Shown here in pieces: positions 8,873 through 17,666 of a stretch of DNA of 32,816 bases (positions are counted from its first letter, which is position 1; every line of letters begins with the position of its first letter). The notes under the pieces were generated by a model. That model was not told the origin of the DNA and ran no database searches. It worked only from the letters and a program-made list of their open reading frames with translations. The stretch is from Desulfuromonas sp. (lineage in GTDB: Bacteria; Desulfobacterota; Desulfuromonadia; Desulfuromonadales; Geopsychrobacteraceae). The stretch is from NCBI GenBank assembly GCA_002869695.1, contig PKUD01000213.1:1-32816 (forward strand). The letters run 5' to 3'. Made by a program: the position numbers and the translations under genes.

Positions 8873-10231
8873 TTATCTTCTTCGCAACCGGGCCGCAAAG
8901 AAGGCATCCATCCCATCGTGGCGATGCGGGAACGTATGCAACAAACCGTCCGGGCCGACCAGCTCGCGCCAGTGCTCCGGCAGCGAACGACTCAGGCAGT
9001 CAAGTTCATACTCCTTGTGCCGCTCAAGAAATTCTGTAACGACAGTCGACGTCTCGCTGGTCGTAAAGGTGCAGACCGAATAGAGCAGCAGCCCTCCCAC
9101 CCGGACCAACGGTGCAACCTGGTCAAGAATCGTCGACTGCAGGCTGCTCAGCGCCCTTACATCCGCTGCTGTCCTATTCCAACGACTCTCCGGGTTGCGC
9201 CGCAAAACACCGAGGCCGCTGCAGGGTGCATCAACCAGAATCCTGTCAAAGCTCTGTGGTTCGAGGAATTCAGGCGGTTCGGTCAGGTCCCAGGTCCGCG
9301 CTTCGACAGCTGTGCACCCCAGCCGTTCAGCACTCCGTCTGATCAGCTCCACCCGTTGCGCATGCTTCTCCAGGGCCAGAATGGGGCTGCGATTTGCGGT
9401 CAGCGCGGCCAGATGAGTGGTCTTGCCCCCGGGTGCTGCACAAGCGTCCAGAATGCGCATCTCGGGCTGAGCATCCAGCAGATGCGCGATGAGCATACTC
9501 GCTTCATCCTGAACCTGATACCAGCCCTCCTCATCCCCGGGTAAAGACGGCCCGGCACGCTTTTCGACAATCACCCCGTCCGGCGCATAGTGGGTCGGGC
9601 GGGCCAGATGACCGGTCGCCGCCAGTTCCGACAGCAAGCTGTCCCGATCGGTTTTCAGCCTGTTGACCCGCACAGTTTGAGGTGCCTGCCCCGCCAGGGC
9701 CTCGCCGAAGGCCCTCGATTCAACGTTCGGAAACTGGCGCAACAGCTCCTTGGCCAGCCAGCCCGGCAGACTGCAGACATGTTGCAGGTAGGGTTTGATC
9801 TGCTCCGGCGAAGGCCAGGGGATGTCCTGCCGCTTCCTTTCGAGCCCGCGCAAGGTCCCATTCACCAGCCCCGCCACCCGCTCCATGCCAAGTTGCCGGG
9901 ACAGCCCGACCGACGCGTTGACCGCTGCATGCGCGGGGACCCGGTCAAGTTCAAGCAGCTGATATGCCACCAGGCGCAGCAGGCGCAAAACCCCCGGCTC
10001 CAGCCGCTTTAACGGCTGGCGGGAAACCTGCTCCAAGGCAAAATCGAGTCGCCCGCGCAAGCGCAGGGTCCCGTAGACAAGTTCGGTCACCAACGACCGA
10101 TCCCTCAGGTCGAGGCTGCTACGTCTCAATTCTCCGTCAAGAACCAGATCGGCGAAGCCGCCTTCGTCCACGCGGGTCAGGATTGCAAACGCGAGCCTGC
10201 GCGGTTCAATGCCCTGTTGGTTATCCGTCAA
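8873..10231 (-). CDS. rsmB: 16S rRNA (cytosine-967-C5) methyltransferase
   Basis: SAM-dependent RNA methyltransferase that makes m5C at position 967 of 16S rRNA. The 452-residue protein has an N-terminal NusB-like RNA-binding domain (about 1-145) and a C-terminal Rossmann methyltransferase domain. The SAM motif is LDACAAPGGKTTHLA; the motif IV cysteine is in VDAPCSGLGVLRRNPE and the motif VI cysteine in YSVCTFTTSE. The start is TTG placed directly after the htpX TAA stop, because the next in-frame Met is deep inside the conserved NusB region and the upstream codon is that stop. AAGGGA within the end of htpX can serve as ribosome binding site. Confidence 0.94.
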   Translation of the reverse strand: MTDNQQGIEPRRLAFAILTRVDEGGFADLVLDGELRRSSLDLRDRSLVTELVYGTLRLRGRLDFALEQVSRQPLKRLEPGVLRLLRLVAYQLLELDRVPAHAAVNASVGLSRQLGMERVAGLVNGTLRGLERKRQDIPWPSPEQIKPYLQHVCSLPGWLAKELLRQFPNVESRAFGEALAGQAPQTVRVNRLKTDRDSLLSELAATGHLARPTHYAPDGVIVEKRAGPSLPGDEEGWYQVQDEASMLIAHLLDAQPEMRILDACAAPGGKTTHLAALTANRSPILALEKHAQRVELIRRSAERLGCTAVEARTWDLTEPPEFLEPQSFDRILVDAPCSGLGVLRRNPESRWNRTAADVRALSSLQSTILDQVAPLVRVGGLLLYSVCTFTTSETSTVVTEFLERHKEYELDCLSRSLPEHWRELVGPDGLLHTFPHRHDGMDAFFAARLRRR

Positions 10232-11059
10232 TTAAAGACGCATCCCTTCCAGCCGCCGAATCCGTTCTTCCATCGGAGGATGGGTCGAGAACAGAGCCCG
10301 CATGCCCCCACCCTTGAGCGGGTTGACGATGAACATGTGAGCCGTCGCTTCGTTGACCTGGTTCATCGGGGCTATCCTGTTGGCGCCTTCCAGTTTACGC
10401 AGGGCATTCGCCAGTGAATGGGGATTACCGCACAAGCGCGCGCCGGTCTGATCGGCACCGTACTCACGCGAGCGGGAGATCGCCATCTGCACCAGCATGG
10501 CAGCAATCGGGGCCAGGATCATCATCACGATCATGGCGACGGGGTTGCTGTCTTCGTCGTCCCGACCACCGAAAATCATTGCCCACTGAGCCATATGTGC
10601 CATGTAGCTGATCGCCCCGGCGATGGTCGCTGCAATCGAGCCGATCAGGATATCGCGGTTCTGTACGTGGGCCAGTTCGTGGGCCATCACGCCCATAAGC
10701 TCGTCCCGGCTGAGGATGTTCATGATCCCCTGAGTCGCCGCAACAACCGCGTGTTCCGGGTTGCGGCCGGTGGCGAACGCATTCGGAGTCGGTTGCGGCA
10801 GGACATAGACCCTGGGCATAGTCAGGTTGTTGCGCCGACAGAGTTCGGCCACCACCTCATAGAGGGGGCCGCTCTCGACCTGCTGCCCACGATACATCTT
10901 GACCACGATCTTGTCGGAGAACCAGTAGGAACCGAGGTTCATCACCCCGGCCATGATCAGGGCAAACAGCGCCCCGCTCTGGCCACCGATAGCACCGCCG
11001 GCACCAACCAGGACCAGGGTTAATAATGTCATCAACATGACAGTGCGTAACGTATTCAT
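10232..11059 (-). CDS. htpX: Membrane zinc metalloprotease HtpX
   Basis: M48-family inner-membrane protease for quality control of membrane proteins. The 275-residue product has two N-terminal hydrophobic segments, then the zinc-binding AHELAH motif with its downstream glutamate in SREYGAD. Two further hydrophobic segments lie between them. The usual C-terminal [14 protein letters not shown] is present. ATG with AAGGAAAG upstream. It sits between the DUF116 gene and rsmB with a zero-base junction to the latter. Heat or envelope-stress control is known for HtpX elsewhere, but I see no specific operator here. Confidence 0.95.
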   Translation of the reverse strand: MNTLRTVMLMTLLTLVLVGAGGAIGGQSGALFALIMAGVMNLGSYWFSDKIVVKMYRGQQVESGPLYEVVAELCRRNNLTMPRVYVLPQPTPNAFATGRNPEHAVVAATQGIMNILSRDELMGVMAHELAHVQNRDILIGSIAATIAGAISYMAHMAQWAMIFGGRDDEDSNPVAMIVMMILAPIAAMLVQMAISRSREYGADQTGARLCGNPHSLANALRKLEGANRIAPMNQVNEATAHMFIVNPLKGGGMRALFSTHPPMEERIRRLEGMRL

Positions 11060-11107
11060 CTGTCTTTCCTTTTAGCTTTGTTTTTTGTTACTGGCCGACC
11101 TGCACCA

Positions 11108-11893
11108 TCAGGCCGTCCTGGGGATTACATATTGCGTCAGTGCCTGCTCCACCTCGGGCAGTACGATCCGGGTGTTGAAACAGGGCCCGTTGGGGCGCTT
11201 GTTGAGTACGCCGATCACCGGCAACGGGTAGGAGTCGCGAATTCCGGAAGTCAGGTCGCGCTCGCAGGCGACCGCGATAATCAGTCCGGGTCGCTTTTCG
11301 ACAATGATCTTGCGCGCCAGCGTCCCACCGGTTGCCACGGCCATATCGATCCCGAACTTCTGGGCCAGCTCAAGCAATCCCTTGATATCACACTTCCCGC
11401 AACGGACACACTGATCGACGTCACCGGTGATCTTGATCGCACAATCGAACAGCTGGATGCAATGCGGCAGCAGGATCAGGGTTTTCTCCGCGGGAACCCG
11501 CAAGCGCTTGGTATGAACCAGCTGATTATTCAGAGCGACAAAGGACTGACGCAGCAGATCCTTGTCGATACCGAACAGGCGCCCCATGCTGATAATGGCG
11601 GGAAACAGGTACTTGACCACAATCCGCCGCAGCCCCTGCAACAAAAACAGGTCGCGCCCGGTGAGCAGGGTCAGGATCAGCAGTGACAGCCCACCGATAA
11701 TGACGAATGCCAAGGTTCCCAGCGCCACCCCGAACACCAGCGGTAATGACGGATGAATCTGAGTGAGACCCACACTCGGCACATACCAGAGCAGAAACGC
11801 CAGCAGCAGCACCAGTCCACAGGCCACGCCGAGCAGGAGAATAAACAGCCGCTTGCGCGGCTGATCGATTGAGTCGCCCATTTGCTGTGTCAA
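11108..11893 (-). CDS. DUF116 membrane protein with conserved cysteines
   Basis: A 261-residue protein of the DUF116 family, with no established role that I know. Two transmembrane helices occupy residues about 16-36 and 50-78. The soluble remainder has a cysteine-rich stretch typical of the family: LPHC, FDC, then QCVRCGKCDIKG, ACERDL and GPCFNT. Their spacing suggests a metal or iron-sulfur site, which is inference. The start is probably TTG at 11893, since GGAG is eight bases upstream and overlaps the fmt stop; the ATG four codons later lacks a ribosome binding site. It lies between fmt and htpX in the same run, so a role linked to translation or membrane quality control is possible but unproven. 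Confidence 0.82.
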   Translation of the reverse strand: MTQQMGDSIDQPRKRLFILLLGVACGLVLLLAFLLWYVPSVGLTQIHPSLPLVFGVALGTLAFVIIGGLSLLILTLLTGRDLFLLQGLRRIVVKYLFPAIISMGRLFGIDKDLLRQSFVALNNQLVHTKRLRVPAEKTLILLPHCIQLFDCAIKITGDVDQCVRCGKCDIKGLLELAQKFGIDMAVATGGTLARKIIVEKRPGLIIAVACERDLTSGIRDSYPLPVIGVLNKRPNGPCFNTRIVLPEVEQALTQYVIPRTA

Positions 11894-11898
11894 AAAAC

Positions 11899-12840
11899 CT
11901 ACTCCAGTCCGGTACCGACCGGCAATTCACGACCACGCAGAAAATCTGCTGCCGCCAGCATCTTGCGGCCGGGTAACTGCAATCGACCGACCACCAAAGC
12001 GCCTGTGCCACAAGCGATCCGTACCCCGTCAGCATCCGCCGACAGCACCGTCCCGGAAGGGCCGTTAAGGGTTTCATCTACGGACGTATCTGCCAGCTTG
12101 AGCACCTCTCCAGCCAGATAGGTATAAGCTCCAGGCCATGGGGCCAGGCCCCGCACCAGGTTATGTACTGTTCGCGCCGACTGCTGCCAGTTGATCAATC
12201 CGTCCTCTTTTTTCATCATCGGGGCATAACAGGTCAGACTGTCGTCCTGCTTTTCCGGTTGAAGTTCTCCCGCGCAGAGCAGCCTTAAAGTCTCTTCCAT
12301 TGTTTCGCGCCCGAGCACGGCCATACGGTCGTGTAACTGACCGGCGGTTTCATTTTCACCGATGGCCAGGCTGCGCTTGACCAGCATGTCACCGGTGTCA
12401 AGTCCGGCATCCATCACCATGGTGGTGATTCCCGACTCTGTTTCGCCATCGACGATAGCCTTGTTGATCGGCGCCGCACCCCGGTACCTGGGCAGCAGCG
12501 AGGCATGCACGTTGATGCAACCGTACCGGGGGATGTCGAGAACCGCCTGGGGCAGGATCTGACCGTAAGCGACCACCACGATCAGGTCCGGCTTAAGCGC
12601 CGCCAGTTCTTCCACCGCCTCGGGGTTGCGCAGCCGGGTTGGCTGGAAAACCGGGATGCCATGCTGCACCGCCAACTCCTTGACCGGGGGTGCCGCAAGT
12701 TTCTTGCCACGGCCCTTGGGCCGGTCCGGCTGGGTATAGACCCCACAGAGATTGGCCCCTGCGTCGATCAGCCCCTGTAATGTCCCGACGGCAAACTCCG
12801 GGGTCCCCATAAAAACGGTACGGATGTCCTGTGGTGTCAT
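11899..12840 (-). CDS. fmt: Methionyl-tRNA formyltransferase
   Basis: Transfers a formyl group from 10-formyltetrahydrofolate to initiator Met-tRNA. The 313-residue protein is of standard length. It begins TVFMGTPEFAV, carries the catalytic region NVHASLLPRYRGAAPI and the conserved DTGDMLV, and ends with the C-terminal OB-like tRNA-binding domain (from about residue 205). The ATG overlaps the def stop by four bases (ATGA), giving the classic def-fmt pair. Downstream, the DUF116 gene follows after five bases. Confidence 0.97.
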   Translation of the reverse strand: MTPQDIRTVFMGTPEFAVGTLQGLIDAGANLCGVYTQPDRPKGRGKKLAAPPVKELAVQHGIPVFQPTRLRNPEAVEELAALKPDLIVVVAYGQILPQAVLDIPRYGCINVHASLLPRYRGAAPINKAIVDGETESGITTMVMDAGLDTGDMLVKRSLAIGENETAGQLHDRMAVLGRETMEETLRLLCAGELQPEKQDDSLTCYAPMMKKEDGLINWQQSARTVHNLVRGLAPWPGAYTYLAGEVLKLADTSVDETLNGPSGTVLSADADGVRIACGTGALVVGRLQLPGRKMLAAADFLRGRELPVGTGLE

Positions 12841-13358
12841 GCTTCTTCCAACTCCTGCTGCTGTAGCATCTTCAGGTATTTTTTCCGGAACATTGATCGC
12901 TTCAGCGAAGAGAGCCGGTCGACAAACAAGGTGCCGTCGAGATGGTCAATTTCATGCTGGATCGCCACCGCCAGTAGGCCGTCCGCATCACGCTCCTGGG
13001 TCTGACCCTCGAGGTCCTGGTAGCGCACCCTGACACGGGCACTGCGTGCGACCTTGGCAAAATAGCCGGGAACCGAGAGGCAGCCTTCCTCCTCCATGCA
13101 GTCCCCTTCACGGGCAATGACCTCCGGATTGACCGCAACGATCAGGTCGGCCGGTTCCTCATGCGCGGAACAGTCGATGACCACCATCCGCTTGAGGGCA
13201 CCGACCTGCGGAGCAGCCAGCCCGACGCCGGGGGCATCGTACATGGTTTCCGCCATATCCTCCGCCAGTTGTCGCAACTCCGCATCAAACGTTTCCACCG
13301 GCAGCGATCTTTCCTTAAGCAGCGGATTCGGATAGTGAAGAATTTCCAGTAACGCCAT
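12837..13358 (-). CDS. def: Peptide deformylase
   Basis: Removes the N-terminal formyl group from nascent proteins and is metal-dependent (usually Fe2+). All three family motifs are intact in the 173-residue product: GVGLAAPQVG, EEGCLSVPG with the metal-binding Cys, and QHEIDHLDG with the two His ligands and catalytic Glu. It is the first gene of the leftward def-fmt-DUF116-htpX-rsmB-rpe-NUDIX run and overlaps fmt by four bases. The promoter should lie in the 160-base gap upstream, beyond the terminator hairpin at 13404-13419. Confidence 0.97.
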   Translation of the reverse strand: MALLEILHYPNPLLKERSLPVETFDAELRQLAEDMAETMYDAPGVGLAAPQVGALKRMVVIDCSAHEEPADLIVAVNPEVIAREGDCMEEEGCLSVPGYFAKVARSARVRVRYQDLEGQTQERDADGLLAVAIQHEIDHLDGTLFVDRLSSLKRSMFRKKYLKMLQQQELEEA

Positions 13359-13394
13359 ATGTACCTTTCCACGATCTCATTTCTGCGCTGAAAA

Positions 13395-13419
13395 GCAGAA
13401 AAGGCCTTCCGAAGAAGGC
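13395..13419 (-). terminator. Rho-independent terminator after the TauE/SafE gene
   Basis: Read leftward, the six-bp stem GCCTTC/GAAGGC closes a UUCG tetraloop (stem arms at 13404-13409 and 13414-13419) and is followed by CTTTTCTGCTTTT. It separates the upstream tcdA/tauE transcript from the def operon. Confidence 0.85.
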
Positions 13420-13519
13420 TCAGTTCCCATGATACGTGGTGTGATCAAATCAGTCAATAACGGGCAAGCAATGAAACCGGGGAGCGGACTGGAAAATACC
13501 GGCCATCCCCCGAACAGGG

Positions 13520-14269
13520 TCAGAACCAGACCAACTTTATCGCGAAAATGACCACCACGATGATCACCAGGCGTTTGATCCAGTCATGCCCCTTCTTCAC
13601 CGCCAGGTGAGAACCGATCCAGCCTCCGGCGGAATTTCCCACCGCAAGTGCGATCCCCAGCGGATAATTGACCTGGTCATGCCAGATAAAGACAGCCATC
13701 GCGATGATCGTGTAAAAAAGAACGACAAAGACCTTGACCGCATTAATTTTTACCAGGTCAAGACCGTGCACCAGCAAACCGGACATGATTAGAAAACCAA
13801 CTCCTGCCTGGATAAAGCCACCGTAGATTCCGATCAGAAAAAAAGAGAACAGCAGCATTGCCGTACGCAACGGAGTCATGTGCTGTTCATCGACTTTCAA
13901 GCGTTTGTTCTGATCGAAAACCATCAGGATGATCACCCCGATCATCACTGCCGCCAGGATTTGCTTAAACAGCTCTTCGCTGATATCGATGGCCAGCTGC
14001 GCACCGATAATGCTGCCGATCAGGGCCGGCACCGTGCAGAGCAGCGCCAGCTTCGCCGGGAACACCCCCTTGCTCTTGAAGCCTCCCACCGCGACAATAT
14101 TCTGGCAGAGAATGGCAATCCGATTGGTCCCATTGGCGACTGGAGCCGGCAGACCCATAAAAATCAGGACTGGCAGAGTCATCAATGACCCCCCGCCGGC
14201 CAAGACGTTGAGAATCCCTGCGACCACTCCTAGTCCGGCCAGCAACAGCATCTGCAAAATATCCATCAT
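13520..14269 (-). CDS. TauE/SafE-family anion permease
   Basis: A 249-residue membrane protein with about seven to eight hydrophobic segments, of the TauE/SafE (DUF81) family that exports or imports sulfite, sulfonates or other small organic anions. The family hallmark is seen in the N-terminal repeat: AGILNVLAGGGSLMTLPVLI followed by ANGTNRIAI. A matching second half has GIYGGFIQAGVGFLI and GNSAGGWIGSHLAVKKG. The ATG overlaps the tcdA stop by four bases, so the two are co-translated. The substrate is not evident. Confidence 0.88.
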   Translation of the reverse strand: MMDILQMLLLAGLGVVAGILNVLAGGGSLMTLPVLIFMGLPAPVANGTNRIAILCQNIVAVGGFKSKGVFPAKLALLCTVPALIGSIIGAQLAIDISEELFKQILAAVMIGVIILMVFDQNKRLKVDEQHMTPLRTAMLLFSFFLIGIYGGFIQAGVGFLIMSGLLVHGLDLVKINAVKVFVVLFYTIIAMAVFIWHDQVNYPLGIALAVGNSAGGWIGSHLAVKKGHDWIKRLVIIVVVIFAIKLVWF

Positions 14270-15033
14270 TTATCTCCGAGCAGTTCCCGAATCACTTCAC
14301 CTGCCATGGTCAACCCGAACATGGGCGGAATATAGGACGAGCTGCCAAGGATAACCCGCCGGTCATCACAGCTCCACCGTTGCTCTTCTTTGTTCGGACA
14401 GACGCAGTTCTCAGCGCAGGCCGCAGTCTCGCCACTGAGTGGTCGGAACTCCTCGGTGGAATAGACGACCTTGACTCCCCGCTCAATACCCCGCTTGCGC
14501 AGTTCCCGCCGGATAATCCGCGCCAGGCGGCACTTCGTCGTATCAGCAAGGTCGGCCACCGCCAGTCGGGTCGGGTCGAGCTTGTTAGCCGCCCCCATCG
14601 AAGCAATAACCGGCAGATTGCGTTCCCGGCAACTCTGAATCAGGTGCAACTTAGCGGTGATGTGGTCGATGCAGTCGAGCACGTAATCGTAGCCCCGACC
14701 AAGCAGTTCTTCGCTGACCGACTGATCATAAAACATTTTCAACGGTTCGACCTGTACCTGGGGACTGATCGCCCGGCACCGCTCGGCCATCACCTCCACC
14801 TTCGGCTTGCCGATGGTTCCGTCCAGCGCATGAATCTGCCGGTTAACGTTGGTCACGCAGATATCATCAAAATCGATCAGCGTCAGTCGACCGACCCCGG
14901 CCCTCACCAGCGCTTCCGCCGCATAACTGCCGACCCCGCCGACCCCGAAAACTGCCACCGAAGCATTTTTCAGCCTCGCCATACCGTCGCTGCCAGCCAG
15001 CAGCTGCATACGGCTGAACCTCTGTTCCTGCAT
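14266..15033 (-). CDS. tcdA: tRNA threonylcarbamoyladenosine dehydratase (TcdA; ThiF/HesA family)
   Basis: ATP-dependent E1-like enzyme that cyclises t6A37 in tRNA to ct6A. The 255-residue product has the glycine-rich nucleotide site VFGVGGVGSYAAEALVRAG, then LIDFDDICVTNVNRQIHA, the typical TcdA signature. A Cys-containing segment with YVLDCIDHITAKL follows, and a C-terminal region with Cys pairs (ACAENCVCP). Length and the starting RMQLLAGSDGMARL distinguish it from MoeB and ThiF. It lies 34 bases after yitT on the same strand and overlaps the TauE/SafE gene. Confidence 0.9.
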   Translation of the reverse strand: MQEQRFSRMQLLAGSDGMARLKNASVAVFGVGGVGSYAAEALVRAGVGRLTLIDFDDICVTNVNRQIHALDGTIGKPKVEVMAERCRAISPQVQVEPLKMFYDQSVSEELLGRGYDYVLDCIDHITAKLHLIQSCRERNLPVIASMGAANKLDPTRLAVADLADTTKCRLARIIRRELRKRGIERGVKVVYSTEEFRPLSGETAACAENCVCPNKEEQRWSCDDRRVILGSSSYIPPMFGLTMAGEVIRELLGDK

Positions 15034-15067
15034 AAGTCTTTCTCACTTTAAATGGTGCTAAACTCAG

Positions 15068-15919
15068 TCAGCCATGCCCCCGCCCCAGCATCTCAGAGGC
15101 CTCCATGACCACCATAAACGCCTGCGGATCGTTGTTGCGGATAATATCGCGCAGCAGGGTGATGCGTCGCCCCTCGACCACGACAAAAATCATGGTCTTC
15201 TTCTCTTCCCGATGCAGTCCGGTGCCACTGAGAATGGTTCCCGAGCTGCCCAGGTTGCGGATGATCTGTTCACTGAGCTGTTCGACATGCTCAGACACGA
15301 TATGGACGATTTTCTCTGACGGCGCTCCAGTCAGCACCATATCGATACAGCGGGCGGTCACATAGATACTGATCAGACTCCAGAGCGCCCGCTCGATATC
15401 CTGGAAGACGATGCCCGAAAAGAGAATGATCAGCATATCGATTGCCAGAATCACCTGGCCCGGCTTGATGGCACTGCGCGATGAAACGATCCGGGCAACC
15501 GCCGTCGAACCACCCGCCGAGGCATTACCACGCAGGATCAGGCCGACCCCGAGACCGACGACAATGCCACCATACAGGGTGGCCAGCAACAGGTTATCGC
15601 TCAATGCGTCAAGTTGCAGCCCTTCGGTGAACAGGTCGACCAGTAGCGACGAAAGGAGGATCGCAGCAACCGTACGTCCAGCGAATTTTCCTCCAAGATA
15701 GCGGAATCCCGCCATCAGCAGTGGGACATTGATCGCCACCATCAGCGCGCCGGTAGGCAGGCCGGTCAGGTGGTGCAACAGGATCGCCATACCGGGGGTC
15801 CCGCCTGTGGCGATTTTGTTGGGCAGCAGAAACAAAACGATCCCCAGCGCCAGGGCGACAGAACCCAGGACGATATAGGCGACGTTCTTCAATTCCGCAG
15901 CCGGGACGAACTTTTTCAT
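15068..15919 (-). CDS. YitT-family membrane protein (DUF161 + DUF2179)
   Basis: A 283-residue protein with five or so transmembrane segments in the first 190 residues and a soluble C-terminal DUF2179 domain (from about 205, around VSEHVEQLSEQIIRNLG and the later TMIFVVVEGRRI). The family is widespread, mostly annotated as YitT or YebE/YczE-like transporters, without a firm substrate. Conserved membrane motifs seen here are NKIATGGTPGMAILL and RGNASAGGSTAVARIV. It lies 17 bases after tatD and 34 before tcdA, so it is likely part of one transcript. Confidence 0.85.
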   Translation of the reverse strand: MKKFVPAAELKNVAYIVLGSVALALGIVLFLLPNKIATGGTPGMAILLHHLTGLPTGALMVAINVPLLMAGFRYLGGKFAGRTVAAILLSSLLVDLFTEGLQLDALSDNLLLATLYGGIVVGLGVGLILRGNASAGGSTAVARIVSSRSAIKPGQVILAIDMLIILFSGIVFQDIERALWSLISIYVTARCIDMVLTGAPSEKIVHIVSEHVEQLSEQIIRNLGSSGTILSGTGLHREEKKTMIFVVVEGRRITLLRDIIRNNDPQAFMVVMEASEMLGRGHG

Positions 15920-15936
15920 CGTTCCTCAATCGTCAG

Positions 15937-16683
15937 TCATATTTTCAGCAGCCGGCGGGCACTATCGCCGGTCACCTGGCAGGTCTTTTCCAGCGTTTCG
16001 CCCCGCAGGGCTGCCAGCCTTTTCGCCACCTGAATAAGACCATCCGGGACCGCGATCATATCCGGCGCGTCGGTCTCCAGAACCATCGCCCCTTCGGGCA
16101 GCGTCAGCACAACCTGCGGCAACTTAAGCGCCGATTTCCGCAGCAGGATCGGTCCGATGCCGATCATGAAACCGCTGCGCACCAACTCCTGCGCAATCTG
16201 CACACTACCGGAAAACCCATGCCAGATACCGCCGATCCGCTCACCGATTTCCATCTCGCGCAGGATGTCCATCACCCTCCCGGTGGTTTTACGACAGTGC
16301 AGTAATACCGGCAATTCAGCCTCAAGGGCGATCCGTAACTGGGCACGAAAAACAACTTCCTGCTCTGCCAACGCGGGTCCGGCCACCGCATCCAGACCTA
16401 TCTCACCGATGGCCACCACCTGCGGTTCGCGAGTTAATGCCTGCAGCTGTTGCTCGGCCTGCGTGTTCCACTGGTTCGCATAAGCCGGATGCAGACCCGG
16501 CGCAACATACACCTCAGGCAGTTGCAGTGCAAGCTCCAGCAGCCCTGGCCAGTCACCAACACGCACTCCCGGCAGCAACATTCCGGCAATACCCGAAGCC
16601 AGAGCCAGCTGACACAGTTCCTCCGGGGATTGCTGCCATTCTGGGGCCAGCAGATGGATGTGAGTATCAAACCAAGTATGCAT
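15937..16683 (-). CDS. tatD: TatD-family metal-dependent hydrolase
   Basis: Probable 3'-5' DNA exonuclease/metallohydrolase of the TatD family. The 248-residue product begins with the metal site FDTHIHLL. It continues with IGEIGLDAV (Glu ligand), LLHCRKTTGRVMDIL (His ligand), GIWHGFSGS and ETDAPDM (Asp ligand), so all ligands look intact. The family's usual 'LHCR' and 'HxFSG' motifs match. The ATG at 16683 is preferred to a TTG two codons upstream because AGGA lies seven bases before it. It heads a run into yitT and tcdA. The upstream neighbour csaA is 124 bases away on the same strand. Confidence 0.88.
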   Translation of the reverse strand: MHTWFDTHIHLLAPEWQQSPEELCQLALASGIAGMLLPGVRVGDWPGLLELALQLPEVYVAPGLHPAYANQWNTQAEQQLQALTREPQVVAIGEIGLDAVAGPALAEQEVVFRAQLRIALEAELPVLLHCRKTTGRVMDILREMEIGERIGGIWHGFSGSVQIAQELVRSGFMIGIGPILLRKSALKLPQVVLTLPEGAMVLETDAPDMIAVPDGLIQVAKRLAALRGETLEKTCQVTGDSARRLLKI

Positions 16684-16807
16684 CAGCAAATCCTACAACC
16701 TTTGCCCGCTTACAACAATGACCGGAAAATCCTGGCTGCACGAATAAAGGACAGGGGTCCTCAAGTGATAGCAGTTATTGATATGACAAAGGTTATGAAC
16801 GGACGAT

Positions 16808-17167
16808 TTAGAATAGCCTGCTTCCGACTTTCGCATTTACAGCGGGAGAAACGAAGGTTGCCTCGCCGCTTTCGGCCTTGGGATACTGGACGCCCAAAAT
16901 CAACACCTCCGAAGCAACCTCGCCCATCTGGCGGGGAGCAACGTTCAAAACACCCAACACAAGCCTGTCTTTCACCTCTTCTACGGGATGTTGGGTAAAA
17001 CGGCCATAGCTTACCCGTTTTCCGTATTTGCCGAAGTCTACCGTCATTTTATAGGTCGGCTTACGTGTCCTGTTTTCAAAGACAACGTCGACAATGCGAC
17101 CCACCCTAATATCCAACCGATCAAAAGAGTCTTCAAAGGAAACAACTGGTTTCGTTTCTTTAACCAT
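16808..17167 (-). CDS. csaA: CsaA-like tRNA-binding-domain protein
   Basis: A 119-residue stand-alone tRNA-binding OB-fold protein, the same fold as the C-terminus of MetRS and B. subtilis CsaA, which binds tRNA and has been called a secretion chaperone. The match includes FDRLDIRVGRIVDVVFEN, RKPTYKMTVDFGKYG, LGVLNVAPRQMG and SEVLILGVQ near the C-terminus, in the family's order. The ATG at 17167 has only a weak ribosome binding site. About 1 kb without recognised genes lies upstream. Substrate and physiological role are not settled in the family. Confidence 0.85.
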   Translation of the reverse strand: MVKETKPVVSFEDSFDRLDIRVGRIVDVVFENRTRKPTYKMTVDFGKYGKRVSYGRFTQHPVEEVKDRLVLGVLNVAPRQMGEVASEVLILGVQYPKAESGEATFVSPAVNAKVGSRLF

Positions 17168-17466
17168 GTGCCAGTCCCGCTCTGCAGATGTCTACTCCGG
17201 GTTCACTGATGAATAGGGCACCTCCCGGCCTAACCGGTGCTTTCGAATTGCCTGTTTGCCACGTTTTGTCTTCAATAAATACTAACAGCAGTGGGTCGCC
17301 TATTTCCTGGATAAAATTGACACGTCAACAGACTGCCCTCGCGTCCATCTGCGACAGGGGAGAATATAGTCCAGAGAGAATGAATCTCTCATATCGCACT
17401 CGTCACCGGCCCCTGAAAAAAGCAACGCGAAAAATCGAACTGATCATTCCAATATGGAAATCTTCG

Positions 17467-17475
17467 TGCTATATT
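17467..17475 (+). promoter_or_regulatory. Candidate extended -10 promoter for the small transcript
   Basis: TGCTATATT matches the extended -10 form TGnTATAAT with one mismatch. No good -35 box is seen 16-18 bases upstream, as is common for extended -10 promoters. Transcription would start near 17482, directly before a GCCTC/GAGGC hairpin (17483-17502). Confidence 0.4.
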
Positions 17476-17524
17476 GAATTATGCCTCAATAGCAAAAGAG
17501 GCGCCTCACATGTAAAGGAGGAAG

Positions 17525-17581
17525 ATGGTTATGCCAAGCTTAGAACCACCAGACTCATCGAGGGAAGGCTCATCAATCTAA
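17525..17581 (+). CDS. Candidate very short ORF (16-18 residues)
   Basis: The frame reads MVMPSLEPPDSSREGSSI. AAAGGAGG at 17514-17521 is an excellent ribosome binding site, three bases from the first ATG and nine from the second (17531), so the second is the more likely start. The peptide is Ser/Pro/Glu-rich and hydrophilic, with no membrane segment. It might be a secreted or precursor peptide, a leader peptide, or a byproduct of a regulatory RNA. Nothing in it identifies a function. Confidence 0.4.
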   Translation: MVMPSLEPPDSSREGSSI

Positions 17582-17666
17582 CGCTAGACAAAACCAGGAT
17601 CGCAGCTGTTGGGTGATCCTACAAAGTGTCCCGCGAAGGGAACACGCAAAGAGAGTAAAAAAACCG

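Noticed and set aside
17188-17616. A 142-codon plus-strand frame in the gene-poor interval
   Set aside because: Composition is unlike a protein, there is no ribosome binding site at its start, and it crosses the region better explained by the short ORF and hairpins.
17596-17660. Possible c-di-GMP (GEMM) riboswitch
   Set aside because: ACGCAAAG after a short hairpin with a GNRA-like loop recalls GEMM, but the matching upstream strand and the second stem are missing and no regulated gene follows.
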